Shown here: positions 1 through 6,852 of the stretch, one piece after another
Layout: each line of letters opens with the position of its first letter
How positions within the stretch are numbered: the stretch's first letter is position 1
Assembly (NCBI GenBank): GCA_030590185.1
Contig: JAUUZB010000208.1
Span: forward strand, 1 to 6,852
Source of the DNA: Deltaproteobacteria bacterium
GTDB lineage: Bacteria; Myxococcota; XYA12-FULL-58-9; JAUUZB01
Length of the DNA: 6,852 nt
Direction: 5' to 3'
The notes under the pieces: model-generated
Told to the model about the DNA's origin: nothing
Database searches by the model: none
Seen by the model: the letters and a program-made list of their open reading frames with translations, nothing else
Position numbers and translations under genes: made by a program

Positions 1-2130
1 GAGCACCGGCCGGGTGCTCTCCACCATCTGCTCGGCGGTCAACGGCACGCGCACACCGGTGAGGGCGAGGTGCAGATCAGCCTCGCCCTCGGCGAGCCCA
101 CCGTCGTGCAAGCGGACCTGACCGAGCTCGAGCACCGAGTCCCACAGATACTGGGGCGGCGGTGGCTCCCCCACCCCGCCCACGGTGGAGATGGTGAGCC
201 AGCCCTTGAACCAATTCATCACCGCGGCGTCGGTGAGATCACCTATGTCGTAGGAGAAGGTCCGGGCGTAGCCGCTCTCGACGTAGCGGTCGTGGTACGC
301 CTCATACATGAGATCCGCCACCAGGTACTCGAAGGTCCAGGTGTCGATGCCCCAGACCTGGGAGTCGCCGCGGAAAAACAGACCGTCGGCGTTGGCGTAC
401 TGCGTGGTGCCGGCGGCGACGAAGCTCGGGTGCTCGACGATGAGAAAGTTCATGTCGATCTCCGGCTCGTCGGCGATGCCCTCAACCGAAAACCACTCCG
501 GGTTCAAAAAGTCGAACTCCAGCAGCTCGGCGCCCGGCTCGGCGATGAAGACGTAGGTCTTGCCGGCGGAGAGGTCGATGCCGTCGTGCTGGTGCAGGCT
601 CGAGCGCGCCGTGACCGTCATTTGGAAGTTTGGCAGCAGCACCGGGGCGACGGAGGGCTCGAACAGGATGCCAGGGTGCGGGGGCGCGGGTCCTAGCTTG
701 TCGGCGAGGCCGACTAGATCGTCGAGGGCGTCACCGAGGGTGATCGGGATCTTCTTCACTCCATCGGCCGGGTCGACGACCATGCCCGGATGCGGCGCCA
801 GGATGTTGGTGAAGATCCCGTCCGCGGTCTCCTCCAGGGTCAGGAATGGATCGGTGGGGCCAATACCCACGAGATCGGCGAGCACCCGGGCGGGCGGTAG
901 ACCGAGCCCTTCCGAGAGTTCCAGGATGTTCGCCAGGGAGGTCCCGGTGACATCGACGGTGTCCGGCGTCATGGTCAGGATCTTCTGCATGCTCCACTCG
1001 GCGGGCCCCCAGCTCGAGGTGTCCAAACCGTAGAGGTCGTAGTCGCGCATCGCCCTGAGGGACTCGAGCATCAGACCGCGCACGTCGAGGTAGAGCATGT
1101 CGATGTCGTCGGCATCCTCGGCCGGCACCATGCCCGCGAGCCCCGCCTTGTCCAGGGTGAGGGTGAGCAGGCTGCCCTCGTCGTCGGAGTAGGTGCGCAG
1201 GGTGATGGTGCGCGCCAGATAGACGTCGTGGGTGACCCGTTGCTCGTTGCCCGCCACGTCGATGGCACGCACCTGCACGGCGTTGGCGCCGCGTTGCAGC
1301 GTCACCGGGACCCAGAAGATGCCAGCGGAGCCGTTGGCGGTAATCCAACCAGCGTCACCGACCTGCACCTCGACGTGATCGATCCCGATGGCGTCTGAGA
1401 CGGTGCCGCTCACCTCGATGACGTTGTCGGCGGTGACCTCTCCGTCGACCGGCTGCAGGATCGTCACCTCCGGGAGCTCGTCGTCGGTCTGCAGCAGCTT
1501 GCAGATTTGGGCACTGCGTCCCTCCGAGTCGGTGACCCGGGCGCAAAATTCCGGGACGGCTGAGCTGCTGTTGGTGATCGATCCGCTGAAAGTCCCGTCG
1601 GGCTCCAAGGGCAGCTCGAGATTCGCACCACCGTTCAACCAAACCTCGACGCCGGTGACCGTAGCGGACGCCACCGCCGTCGCCTCCCCCTCCACCGCGA
1701 TCACGATACCAGCGTAGTCCCCCTCCGCCGGCCGTGTCAGCCGCACGGTGGGGTCGCGACCCAGGTAGTACAGCTGTGTCGCGTGATGAGCCACTTGGCC
1801 CTGGAGGTCGGTGGCCCGCAGGCTGACGTCGTTGCTGCCCGGGCGCAGCGTGACCTGGAGCCAGTAGTCAGCGCCGCTGTGACGCATCGGCTCCCACGGG
1901 CCCTCGTCGATCCGAACCTCCACCGTGTCCACCCCCTGCAACGCCTCCGCCGCCACCGTCAGGGTCGGGACCGAGGTGTCGAGATAGGCGTAGGGTGCCG
2001 GGTCGGTCAGCTGGACCTGAACCCAGCCACCGCCGAAGTCGAGGACCGGGTCGAGGTACGGAACGGCCGGTTGGTTGAGGTCACCGCAGGCGGCGACCAG
2101 TACCAACGCCAATGACGCTCGCCGGATCAA
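1..2130 (-). CDS. Ig-like multi-domain lipoprotein, 3' end missing (paralog of the upstream gene)
   Basis: The reading frame is open for 710 codons from a TTG at 2130-2128 to the window edge, with no stop, so the C-terminus is missing. The start is chosen because it gives a short lipoprotein signal (two Arg at residues 3-4, hydrophobic core, lipobox V-A-A-C with lipidated Cys15), because an AGAGGA lies 10 nt upstream, and because no ATG or GTG fits. After a short linker come three Ig-like modules (about 36-122, 126-214, 219-306). The third shows the usual pattern of G-T-V-S-D, V-E-V-Q-V and A-I-D-V-A-G-N. Residues 308-710 match the C-terminal domain of the upstream gene, including T-L-D-K-A-G-L-A (325-332), L-T-M-T-P...V-T-G-T-S (385-398), N-F-Q-M...H-D-G-I-D-L-S-A-G-K (501-524) and P-P-P-P-Q-Y-L-W-D (656-664). 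By comparison about 110-120 residues are lost. Cys196 and Cys210 in module 2 could form a disulfide. It is predicted to be an exported membrane-anchored protein; its function is unknown. Confidence 0.9.
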   Translation of the reverse strand, partial: MIRRASLALVLVAACGDLNQPAVPYLDPVLDFGGGWVQVQLTDPAPYAYLDTSVPTLTVAAEALQGVDTVEVRIDEGPWEPMRHSGADYWLQVTLRPGSNDVSLRATDLQGQVAHHATQLYYLGRDPTVRLTRPAEGDYAGIVIAVEGEATAVASATVTGVEVWLNGGANLELPLEPDGTFSGSITNSSSAVPEFCARVTDSEGRSAQICKLLQTDDELPEVTILQPVDGEVTADNVIEVSGTVSDAIGIDHVEVQVGDAGWITANGSAGIFWVPVTLQRGANAVQVRAIDVAGNEQRVTHDVYLARTITLRTYSDDEGSLLTLTLDKAGLAGMVPAEDADDIDMLYLDVRGLMLESLRAMRDYDLYGLDTSSWGPAEWSMQKILTMTPDTVDVTGTSLANILELSEGLGLPPARVLADLVGIGPTDPFLTLEETADGIFTNILAPHPGMVVDPADGVKKIPITLGDALDDLVGLADKLGPAPPHPGILFEPSVAPVLLPNFQMTVTARSSLHQHDGIDLSAGKTYVFIAEPGAELLEFDFLNPEWFSVEGIADEPEIDMNFLIVEHPSFVAAGTTQYANADGLFFRGDSQVWGIDTWTFEYLVADLMYEAYHDRYVESGYARTFSYDIGDLTDAAVMNWFKGWLTISTVGGVGEPPPPQYLWDSVLELGQVRLHDGGLAEGEADLHLALTGVRVPLTAEQMVESTRPVL

Positions 2131-2146
2131 GTTCCGTCGATCCTCT
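2127..2146 (-). promoter_or_regulatory. Stop/start overlap (TTGA) with internal ribosome binding site
   Basis: The TGA stop of the upstream lipoprotein gene (2129-2127) overlaps the TTG start of the downstream one (2130-2128) in the four bases TTGA. An AGAGGA (2146-2141) lies 10 nt before the TTG, inside the last codons of the upstream gene. This arrangement favours translation by reinitiation, so the two lipoproteins are probably made in linked amounts from one mRNA. The use of TTG is unusual, and would be expected to lower initiation on its own. Confidence 0.6.
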
Positions 2147-4907
2147 GGCGCAGGTAGAGGGTCACGTCGGTCCCCACGGCCGCCTCGAGGTTGAGCCGGT
2201 ACAGACGGCCGGCGGTATCCTGGCAGTAGACGGTCTGCTCGCTGGCCAGCGCCAGCTTCTCGTGCAGGCTGTCGCCGGTGCTGCCGGCGGCGGTGAAGGA
2301 GACCTTCTGGGTCAGCGCCTCGTCGGCGAAAAAGCCGGGGGTGGTGTGCGTGGCGGTGCCGGGGGGAACCGGGTCGCTCGCATGCACGAAGTAGAGGTAC
2401 GGCTGGCCGTCGGCGCCCCGGGCCAAGTAAAAGTCGAGGGCGCTCGCCGTCTGGCTAACGTCCCCCAGGAGCAGCTCCGAGAGCAGTGACTTCTGCGCCT
2501 CGAGCACCGGTCGGGTGGCATCCTTGACCTCCTCACCGGTCATGCCGATGGCCAAATCGTCGAGGGGAAAGCGCACGTCGCCGTCCCCCTGGGCCACGCC
2601 GCCGTCGAGCAGTCGCTGCTCGCACACCTCGAGGATCATGTCCCAGACGTACTGCGGTTCGGGAGGAGACCCGAGCCCGAACAGGGTCCAGACACGCATC
2701 CAGCCCGCCGGGTTGGGATCGATGACCGCAAAATTCTCCGGCCAACCATCCGGGCCGCCGATCAAGGGATCGTGGTCGTAGCCCATCCGCCCGACCACGA
2801 TCTCCGCCTCATCGGTGCCGAGCACCGGCACTTCGTAGAGCAAGGCGCCGGTGGAGGAATCGTCGCACAGGTCGCAACCGGCCCGGTGGTTCCAGTAGCC
2901 GACGTAGGCCGAGTCGATCAGCACGAACTCCAACTCCCAGGGGTTGAGGTCCCAGGCCGCGCTGTTGCCCACCGGCCAGCCCGGATCCGCCTCCAGGGGC
3001 CAGCGCGAGTCGCCGATGGAGAGCCAGCTATCGTTCTCGTACATCTTGAAGACGAGATCGACGGTCGGGTTGGCGGCGAGCCCGCTGATGGTGAAGGTGG
3101 ACGGGCTCAAGAAATCAAACTCGAGCACGTCATCGTAGGTCGGGCCGGTGACGTCGGCGTTGACCGCCAGGTAGGCCTTGCCGCTCGCGAGGTCGACGCC
3201 GTCGTGCCAGTGCAGGTTGGAAGCCGCGACCATGGACATCTGAAAGCTCGGGGTCATGACCTCGGCGTAGGTGCTGCCGTTGACCGAGTCGAGGAAGCCC
3301 GGGTGGGAGCCGGCGGCGTCGAACTTTGCCGCTAACCCGGTCATGTCTTCGAGGGCGTCCGCCATGGTGACCACCACGTAGCCGTCGCTGGTGGTGTTCG
3401 GGTGTGGCACCATGACGTCCCAAAACATAGCGTTGGCCATGGCGGCGGGGCTGACGATCGTATCGTAGAGGCCAATGCCCAGGGACTCGGCCAGGATCTC
3501 GTGGAAGTCGGAGATCAACCCGAGGCTGCTGAGGGTCGAGGCCAGATCCTCCATGCCCTCGATCGAGGTACCTGCGACGTTGACGTTGGCCGGCGTCATG
3601 GTGATCAACTGGAACATGTTGATCTCCGCTTGGCCCCACTGTGCCGGGCAGGAGGCGGTCACGTCGCTCCACGCCCAGCCCGGGCCGCAGGCCTCGGTGA
3701 TCAGGCCGAGGGAGCCGCTCACCACCGGATAGAGGTCGAGCTCCAGCATGGTGATCTGCTCGGCCACGCCGCCGGACATGAGGGCCGCGAGCCCGGCCTT
3801 GTCGAGATTGAAGGTGCTGGTTGGGTAGGTGGGTGCCGCCCAGGTGAGGGTGATCGTCGCCCGCGGGGTCCAGGTGTCGCCGCTGGTATTGATCACGTTG
3901 ATCGTATCCGAGGCGGCATTGCCAGTCCGGTCCGTCGCCTTCACCTTGATCAGGTTGTCGCCGGGGGCCACCGAGAGCAGCGCGCTCCAGGTCGCGAAAT
4001 CATCGCTCGTGGTCACGGAGTTATACGGGCCGACGCCGACGCGGATCTCCACGCTGTCGAGGCCGCTGGCCGCGTCGAAGGCGGTGCCGGTGACCAGCAG
4101 GTCGTCCGCGTCCGTCTCGAAGCCATCCGCCGGCGCCGTGATCGCCACCAGGGGCAAGTCCCGGTCGGAGACCGCGGTGGAGCTACCGGTGACCGACGTC
4201 TCGGCGCTCTTGCCCTCCACGTCCTCGGCGCGCGCCGTGATCACGTTCGGCTGACCGTCCGGCCGCCACTCGACGGTGGCTGGGTAGTACCAGTGCGCGA
4301 AGTTGTCGTCGGTGTGGGCGAACCCGGGTGGTGCGCCATCCACCGAGACGGTTACCGATACCACCGCCACGTCATCCGCCGCGGTGCCGGTGACCGAGAC
4401 CTCGGGGGTTGCGGTGGTGAAGTCGGGGATTGGAGTCACGATGGCGAGCGAGGGCGGGGCGGTATCGGCGCCGTAGGCCAGGGTGACGGTTCGGCTGGCG
4501 GTCCCCTCGTTGCCACCCACGTCGATGGCGCGCACGGTGATCAGCTGGGTGCCAGGCATGATGGTGACCGCCAGGGCGAAGCTGCCATCCAGCTCCGGTT
4601 GGTCGGCCGGCTGCTCGACGTTCGGCCCGACCTTCACCCGCAACGCCGCGATACCCACGTCATCGCTGACCATGCCGTGGACCACCAGGGGCGAGCTCGA
4701 AGCCTGGTGGGGGTCGGATGTGGGATCGCTGATCACCACCACCGGGGGCACGTCATCGTGAGGATAGACCGGCGGAGGCGTCGCGCTGTCACCGGCCGGC
4801 GCGGCGTCACCACCGGACGCACCACCGGCACCCTCCGAGCCGGGAACCGACGGTTGGCAACCGATGCTGGCCAGACAGACGCCAGCGATGAGAGAAGATC
4901 GAAGCAC
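2127..4907 (-). CDS. Large Ig-like multi-domain lipoprotein with unassigned C-terminal domain
   Basis: This complete gene encodes 926 aa from GTG 4907; a GTG at 4958 would add 17 residues. I prefer 4907 because a promoter-like pair overlaps the upstream GTG, and because it gives a compact lipoprotein signal: Arg3, a hydrophobic core, then L-A-S-I-G-C with lipidated Cys17. A weak GGGA ribosome site lies 6 nt upstream. Residues 18-50 are a Gly/Ala/Ser/Pro-rich linker. Three bacterial Ig-like modules follow (about 53-145, 151-241, 252-340), each with a G-T-A-x-D or similar strand and an A-x-D-x-x-G-N/K type ending, as in Big_9/glucodextranase-B-like folds. Residues 350-926 form a large domain shared with the downstream gene and not recognised. 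It has Cys pairs not seen in the paralog (C407/C420 and C678-D-L-C681). No catalytic motif is evident. It is probably anchored in the outer membrane or periplasm as a binding or surface protein; that role is inference. The stop TGA overlaps the next gene's start. Confidence 0.92.
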   Translation of the reverse strand: MLRSSLIAGVCLASIGCQPSVPGSEGAGGASGGDAAPAGDSATPPPVYPHDDVPPVVVISDPTSDPHQASSSPLVVHGMVSDDVGIAALRVKVGPNVEQPADQPELDGSFALAVTIMPGTQLITVRAIDVGGNEGTASRTVTLAYGADTAPPSLAIVTPIPDFTTATPEVSVTGTAADDVAVVSVTVSVDGAPPGFAHTDDNFAHWYYPATVEWRPDGQPNVITARAEDVEGKSAETSVTGSSTAVSDRDLPLVAITAPADGFETDADDLLVTGTAFDAASGLDSVEIRVGVGPYNSVTTSDDFATWSALLSVAPGDNLIKVKATDRTGNAASDTINVINTSGDTWTPRATITLTWAAPTYPTSTFNLDKAGLAALMSGGVAEQITMLELDLYPVVSGSLGLITEACGPGWAWSDVTASCPAQWGQAEINMFQLITMTPANVNVAGTSIEGMEDLASTLSSLGLISDFHEILAESLGIGLYDTIVSPAAMANAMFWDVMVPHPNTTSDGYVVVTMADALEDMTGLAAKFDAAGSHPGFLDSVNGSTYAEVMTPSFQMSMVAASNLHWHDGVDLASGKAYLAVNADVTGPTYDDVLEFDFLSPSTFTISGLAANPTVDLVFKMYENDSWLSIGDSRWPLEADPGWPVGNSAAWDLNPWELEFVLIDSAYVGYWNHRAGCDLCDDSSTGALLYEVPVLGTDEAEIVVGRMGYDHDPLIGGPDGWPENFAVIDPNPAGWMRVWTLFGLGSPPEPQYVWDMILEVCEQRLLDGGVAQGDGDVRFPLDDLAIGMTGEEVKDATRPVLEAQKSLLSELLLGDVSQTASALDFYLARGADGQPYLYFVHASDPVPPGTATHTTPGFFADEALTQKVSFTAAGSTGDSLHEKLALASEQTVYCQDTAGRLYRLNLEAAVGTDVTLYLRQRIDGT

Positions 4908-4935
4908 GGCCCATCCCGGGAAAAGTCTTACGAAA

Positions 4936-4965
4936 AGCGTATGATTCGCCTCGACCACCCGTCAA
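4936..4965 (-). promoter_or_regulatory. Candidate sigma70-type promoter for the lipoprotein pair
   Basis: On the minus strand TTGACG (4965-4960, five of six matches to the -35 consensus) is followed after 18 nt by TACGCT (4941-4936, a TAnnnT -10). Transcription would start near 4929, about 22 nt ahead of the GTG at 4907 and downstream of the alternative GTG at 4958. This would make 4907 the real start. The -10 matches only at its three key positions, so the call is moderate. Confidence 0.45.
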
Positions 4966-5013
4966 GGGGGGATGCGGCGCCGCGCCTCCGGTGCAGGAGA
5001 AAGCAAGAACAAA

Positions 5014-5028
5014 GCACCAGGCCGGTGC
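5014..5028. repeat. Small inverted repeat in the divergent intergenic region
   Basis: GCACC (5014-5018) and GGTGC (5024-5028) are perfect inverted arms around a 5-nt centre. The sequence CCGGTGC also occurs directly repeated at 4988-4994 and 5022-5028, 34 bp apart. Placement between two divergent genes would suit a regulator's operator, but arms this short arise easily by chance in GC-rich DNA. Confidence 0.2.
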
Positions 5029-5041
5029 CAGTCATCGGTCC

Positions 5042-5069
5042 TTCATTTCTCCCAAGCAAAAGGGATAAC
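5042..5069 (+). promoter_or_regulatory. Weak candidate promoter for the GMC oxidoreductase
   Basis: GATAAC (5064-5069) matches four of six -10 positions, with TTCATT (5042-5047, three of six) 16 nt upstream. It lies in the least GC-rich part of the divergent region and would give a 5' leader of about 40 nt ahead of the ATG at 5116. The match is poor; another sigma factor could be used instead. Confidence 0.2.
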
Positions 5070-5100
5070 GTCCGTTGAGGCGCTCGGTGATGCAGCGCCG

Positions 5101-5110
5101 GAGAGAGGGA
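5101..5110 (+). promoter_or_regulatory. Ribosome binding site of the GMC oxidoreductase
   Basis: The purine tract GAGAGAGGGA ends 5 nt before the ATG at 5116. It decides the start in favour of this ATG over the in-frame ATG at 4972, which would add 48 residues with no recognisable feature ahead of the FAD-binding strand. Confidence 0.7.
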
Positions 5111-5115
5111 TCCAG

Positions 5116-6699
5116 ATGACCTCACGCTACGACTTCTTGGTGATCGGCTCTGGCTTTGGCGGCGCGGTTTCGGCCCTGCGCCTGAGCGAGAAGGGCTACA
5201 AGGTAGCGGTGATCGAGGCGGGCAAGCGCTTCCGCAACGAGGATTTTGCCAAGAGCACCTGGAACGTCTTCAAGTACGTGTGGATGCCCTCGTTGCGCTG
5301 CTTCGGCATCATTCGCATCAGCCTGCTCTCGGACGTCCTCATCTTCGCTGGCACCGGGGTCGGCGGCGGCAGCCTCGGCTACGCCTGCACCCTGCTCGAG
5401 CCGCCGGATCCTTACTACCAAGATCCCCAGTGGTCGGAGATGGCCGATTGGAAGGCCACCCTCGCGCCCCACTACGCCACGGCGCGCCAGATGCTCGGGG
5501 TCACCGCCTGTCCGATGGAGACGCGGGCCGATGAAGTACTGCGGAGCGTCGCCGAAGGGATGGGACGCGGTCACACCTACAAAACGCAAGACGTGGGCAT
5601 CTTCTTCGGTGAGCCGGAAGAAACCGTGCCGGATCCCTACTTCGACGGTCGCGGACCGGAGCGCACCGGCTGCAAATTCTGCGGCGGCTGCATGGCGGGC
5701 TGCCGCCACAACTCCAAGAACAGCCTCGACAAGAACTACCTCTACCTGGCCGAGAAGCTCGGTTGCGAGATCATCCCCGAGACCACGGCGCGGTTGATCC
5801 GCGAGGCGCCCGACGGCGGCTACGAGGTGGATACCCACCGCACGACCTCGTGGTTCGGTGGCGGCAAGCGGCGCTTTGAGGCGAGCCAAGTGGTGGTGGC
5901 GGCGGGCGTGCTCGGCACCCTGCCGCTGCTGTTCGGCTGTCGAGACGCGGGCACCTTGCCGCGGCTGTCGCCCATGCTCGGACAGCGGGCGCGGACCAAC
6001 AGCGAGGCGCTGACCTGCGTGACCGCCACGAACGACGAGGTCGACTACTCCCACGGCATCGCCATCACCTCGAGCTTCTTCCCCGATGAGGTGACCCACG
6101 TGGAGCCGGTACGCTATCCGCGGGGCTCAGATCTCATGGGTTTGTTGCTCACCGTCTTCGTCGAGGGCGGCAACCGCTTCACCCGGCCCCTGCGTTGGCT
6201 GTGGGCGATGATGCGTCACCCCCTGCGCACCCTGCGGATTCACTGGCCCTTCGGTTGGGCGCGCCGCTCCATCATCCTGTTGGTGATGCAAACCCTCGAC
6301 AACAGCATGCGCATGCTGACCAAACGGCGCTGGTGGTGGCCGTTTCGCAAAATGCTGGTGTCGCAGCGCGAGGATGAACGCCAGTTCATCCCCGCTGAGA
6401 TGCCCCAGGCCCAAGAGATCACCAAGTTGGTGGCCCAGCACACCGGCGGTATGCCGAGCAACAGCGCCGCCGAGGCCTTGCTGAACGTCGGCTCGACCGC
6501 TCACATTCTCGGTGGCTGCGCCATCGGCCCGGACGCCGAGCACGGGGTCGTCGACGGCGGGTGTCGCGTTTTCGGACACGAAGGACTCTACGTGATCGAT
6601 GGGTCGATGATCCCCGCCAACCTCGGCGTCAACCCGAGCCTGACCATCACCGCCATGGCCGAGCATGCCATGAGCCAGATTCCGGACAAGGGAGACTAG
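5116..6699 (+). CDS. FAD-dependent GMC oxidoreductase, cholesterol oxidase (ChoD-like) group
   Basis: This 527-aa protein is close to the size of ChoD-type enzymes. GMC oxidases use FAD to oxidise an alcohol carbon; the ChoD group is linked to 3-beta-hydroxysterols, but the substrate here is not proven. The N-terminal strand carries the dinucleotide motif G11-S-G-F-G-G16, with Glu34 placed to hold the FAD ribose. A second Gly-rich motif, G-T-G-V-G-G-G-S-L-G-Y-A, spans 79-90. C186-x2-C189-x2-C192-x3-C196 forms a ferredoxin-like cluster. V-V-V-A-A-G-V-L-G-T (259-268) is the typical FAD-domain strand. H463-I-L-G-G-C468 and N506-P507 match the active-site His and Asn of Brevibacterium-type cholesterol oxidase (H447 and N485). 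Glu330, in T-H-V-E-P-V-R-Y-P, is the candidate for the third active-site residue. No export signal is seen, so a cytoplasmic or membrane-associated location is likely; Trp/Arg-rich hydrophobic stretches around 358-410 may contact membrane or lipid. It is transcribed away from the lipoprotein genes and has no partner gene in view. Confidence 0.95.
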   Translation: MTSRYDFLVIGSGFGGAVSALRLSEKGYKVAVIEAGKRFRNEDFAKSTWNVFKYVWMPSLRCFGIIRISLLSDVLIFAGTGVGGGSLGYACTLLEPPDPYYQDPQWSEMADWKATLAPHYATARQMLGVTACPMETRADEVLRSVAEGMGRGHTYKTQDVGIFFGEPEETVPDPYFDGRGPERTGCKFCGGCMAGCRHNSKNSLDKNYLYLAEKLGCEIIPETTARLIREAPDGGYEVDTHRTTSWFGGGKRRFEASQVVVAAGVLGTLPLLFGCRDAGTLPRLSPMLGQRARTNSEALTCVTATNDEVDYSHGIAITSSFFPDEVTHVEPVRYPRGSDLMGLLLTVFVEGGNRFTRPLRWLWAMMRHPLRTLRIHWPFGWARRSIILLVMQTLDNSMRMLTKRRWWWPFRKMLVSQREDERQFIPAEMPQAQEITKLVAQHTGGMPSNSAAEALLNVGSTAHILGGCAIGPDAEHGVVDGGCRVFGHEGLYVIDGSMIPANLGVNPSLTITAMAEHAMSQIPDKGD

Positions 6700-6776
6700 C
6701 TCCTCTGCCAGGCAATTGCCCCCGACTACCCGTTCGCCCTGAGCCGTGGGCCGCCACACCCCGCCCCGCGGCGAAG

Positions 6777-6852
6777 GGCCCCCCCCCCCCCCCAAAACCC
6801 CCACCCCCCCCGCCACAAAAAACACCACACCCCCCCGGGCCACCAACCAACC
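6777..6852. other. Low-complexity C/A tail, probable sequencing or assembly artefact
   Basis: From about 6777 the sequence turns into C runs (15 C in a row at 6779-6793) broken by A, with only four G and no T from 6779 to the end. Read on the minus strand this is G runs with T, the pattern produced by low-signal cycles on two-colour sequencers. It is unlike the balanced GC-rich DNA before it. The 6700-6776 stretch after the oxidase stop codon looks genuine but shows no gene and no clear terminator. Open frames crossing the tail should be disregarded. Confidence 0.75.

Noticed and set aside
70..1033. Overlapping plus-strand frames opposite the truncated lipoprotein gene
   Set aside because: No domain or ribosome site; the minus-strand frame is open across the whole region and is homologous to its neighbour.
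3402..5078. A 558-codon open frame on the plus strand, antisense to the first lipoprotein gene
   Set aside because: It is rich in Arg, His, Gly and Asp with no domain, and is the expected shadow of a GC-rich gene. The opposite strand encodes a coherent lipoprotein with Ig-like modules and a paralog.
4972..5115. A 48-residue N-terminal extension of the oxidase from the ATG at 4972
   Set aside because: No ribosome site, no signal peptide, and the FAD-binding strand normally lies at the very N-terminus, as it does with the ATG at 5116.
5122..6099. A 325-codon open frame on the minus strand, antisense to the GMC oxidoreductase
   Set aside because: The composition is Ala/Arg/Gly/His-rich without motifs, and it lies wholly opposite a clearly identified enzyme.
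6711..6720. A 10-bp palindrome (GGCAATTGCC) just after the oxidase stop codon
   Set aside because: It has no loop and no T-run, so it does not make a terminator hairpin; it could be chance.
6127..6846. A 239-codon minus-strand open frame crossing the right end
   Set aside because: Its start lies in the artefactual C/A tail (giving Gly/Val-rich residues) and the rest is antisense to the oxidase.
1..6852. CRISPR arrays, tRNA or rRNA genes, insertion sequences and phage genes
   Set aside because: No regularly spaced repeats, no cloverleaf or conserved rRNA segments, and no transposase or integrase motifs were seen on either strand.

Overview
This is a GC-rich bacterial window, probably a complete short contig, since its left edge cuts a gene and its right edge is artefactual sequence. 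It holds three protein genes. The style suggests a Myxococcota/Deltaproteobacteria-type Gram-negative: strong GC bias, large multi-domain surface lipoproteins with Gly/Ser/Ala/Pro linkers, and a ChoD-like oxidase. This is inference; there is no rRNA or other phylogenetic marker to settle it.

The minus strand from about 4907 to position 1 carries two tandem, related lipoprotein genes. The first (2127-4907) is complete at 926 aa. The second (2130 to 1) begins with a TTG codon that overlaps the first gene's stop codon (TTGA) and runs off the left edge after 710 codons. Both encode a lipoprotein signal peptide, a linker, three bacterial Ig-like modules, and a large shared C-terminal domain of about 400-580 residues that I do not recognise. 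They look like an old duplication kept as a translationally coupled pair.

Divergently, on the plus strand, 5116-6699 encodes a 527-aa FAD-dependent GMC oxidoreductase of the cholesterol oxidase (ChoD-like) group. It has an N-terminal Rossmann motif, a ferredoxin-like C-x2-C-x2-C-x3-C cluster, and the C-terminal His and Asn expected at the active site. The roughly 200-bp divergent region (4908-5115) holds a plausible sigma70-type promoter for the lipoprotein pair, a good Shine-Dalgarno for the oxidase, a small inverted repeat, and only a weak candidate promoter for the oxidase.

The last ~75 bases (6777-6852) are almost pure C and A with no T, and look like a sequencing or assembly artefact. 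The main novelty is the duplicated Ig-like lipoprotein family with its unassigned C-terminal domain, next to a sterol-oxidase-like enzyme. A functional link between them is only suggested by position.
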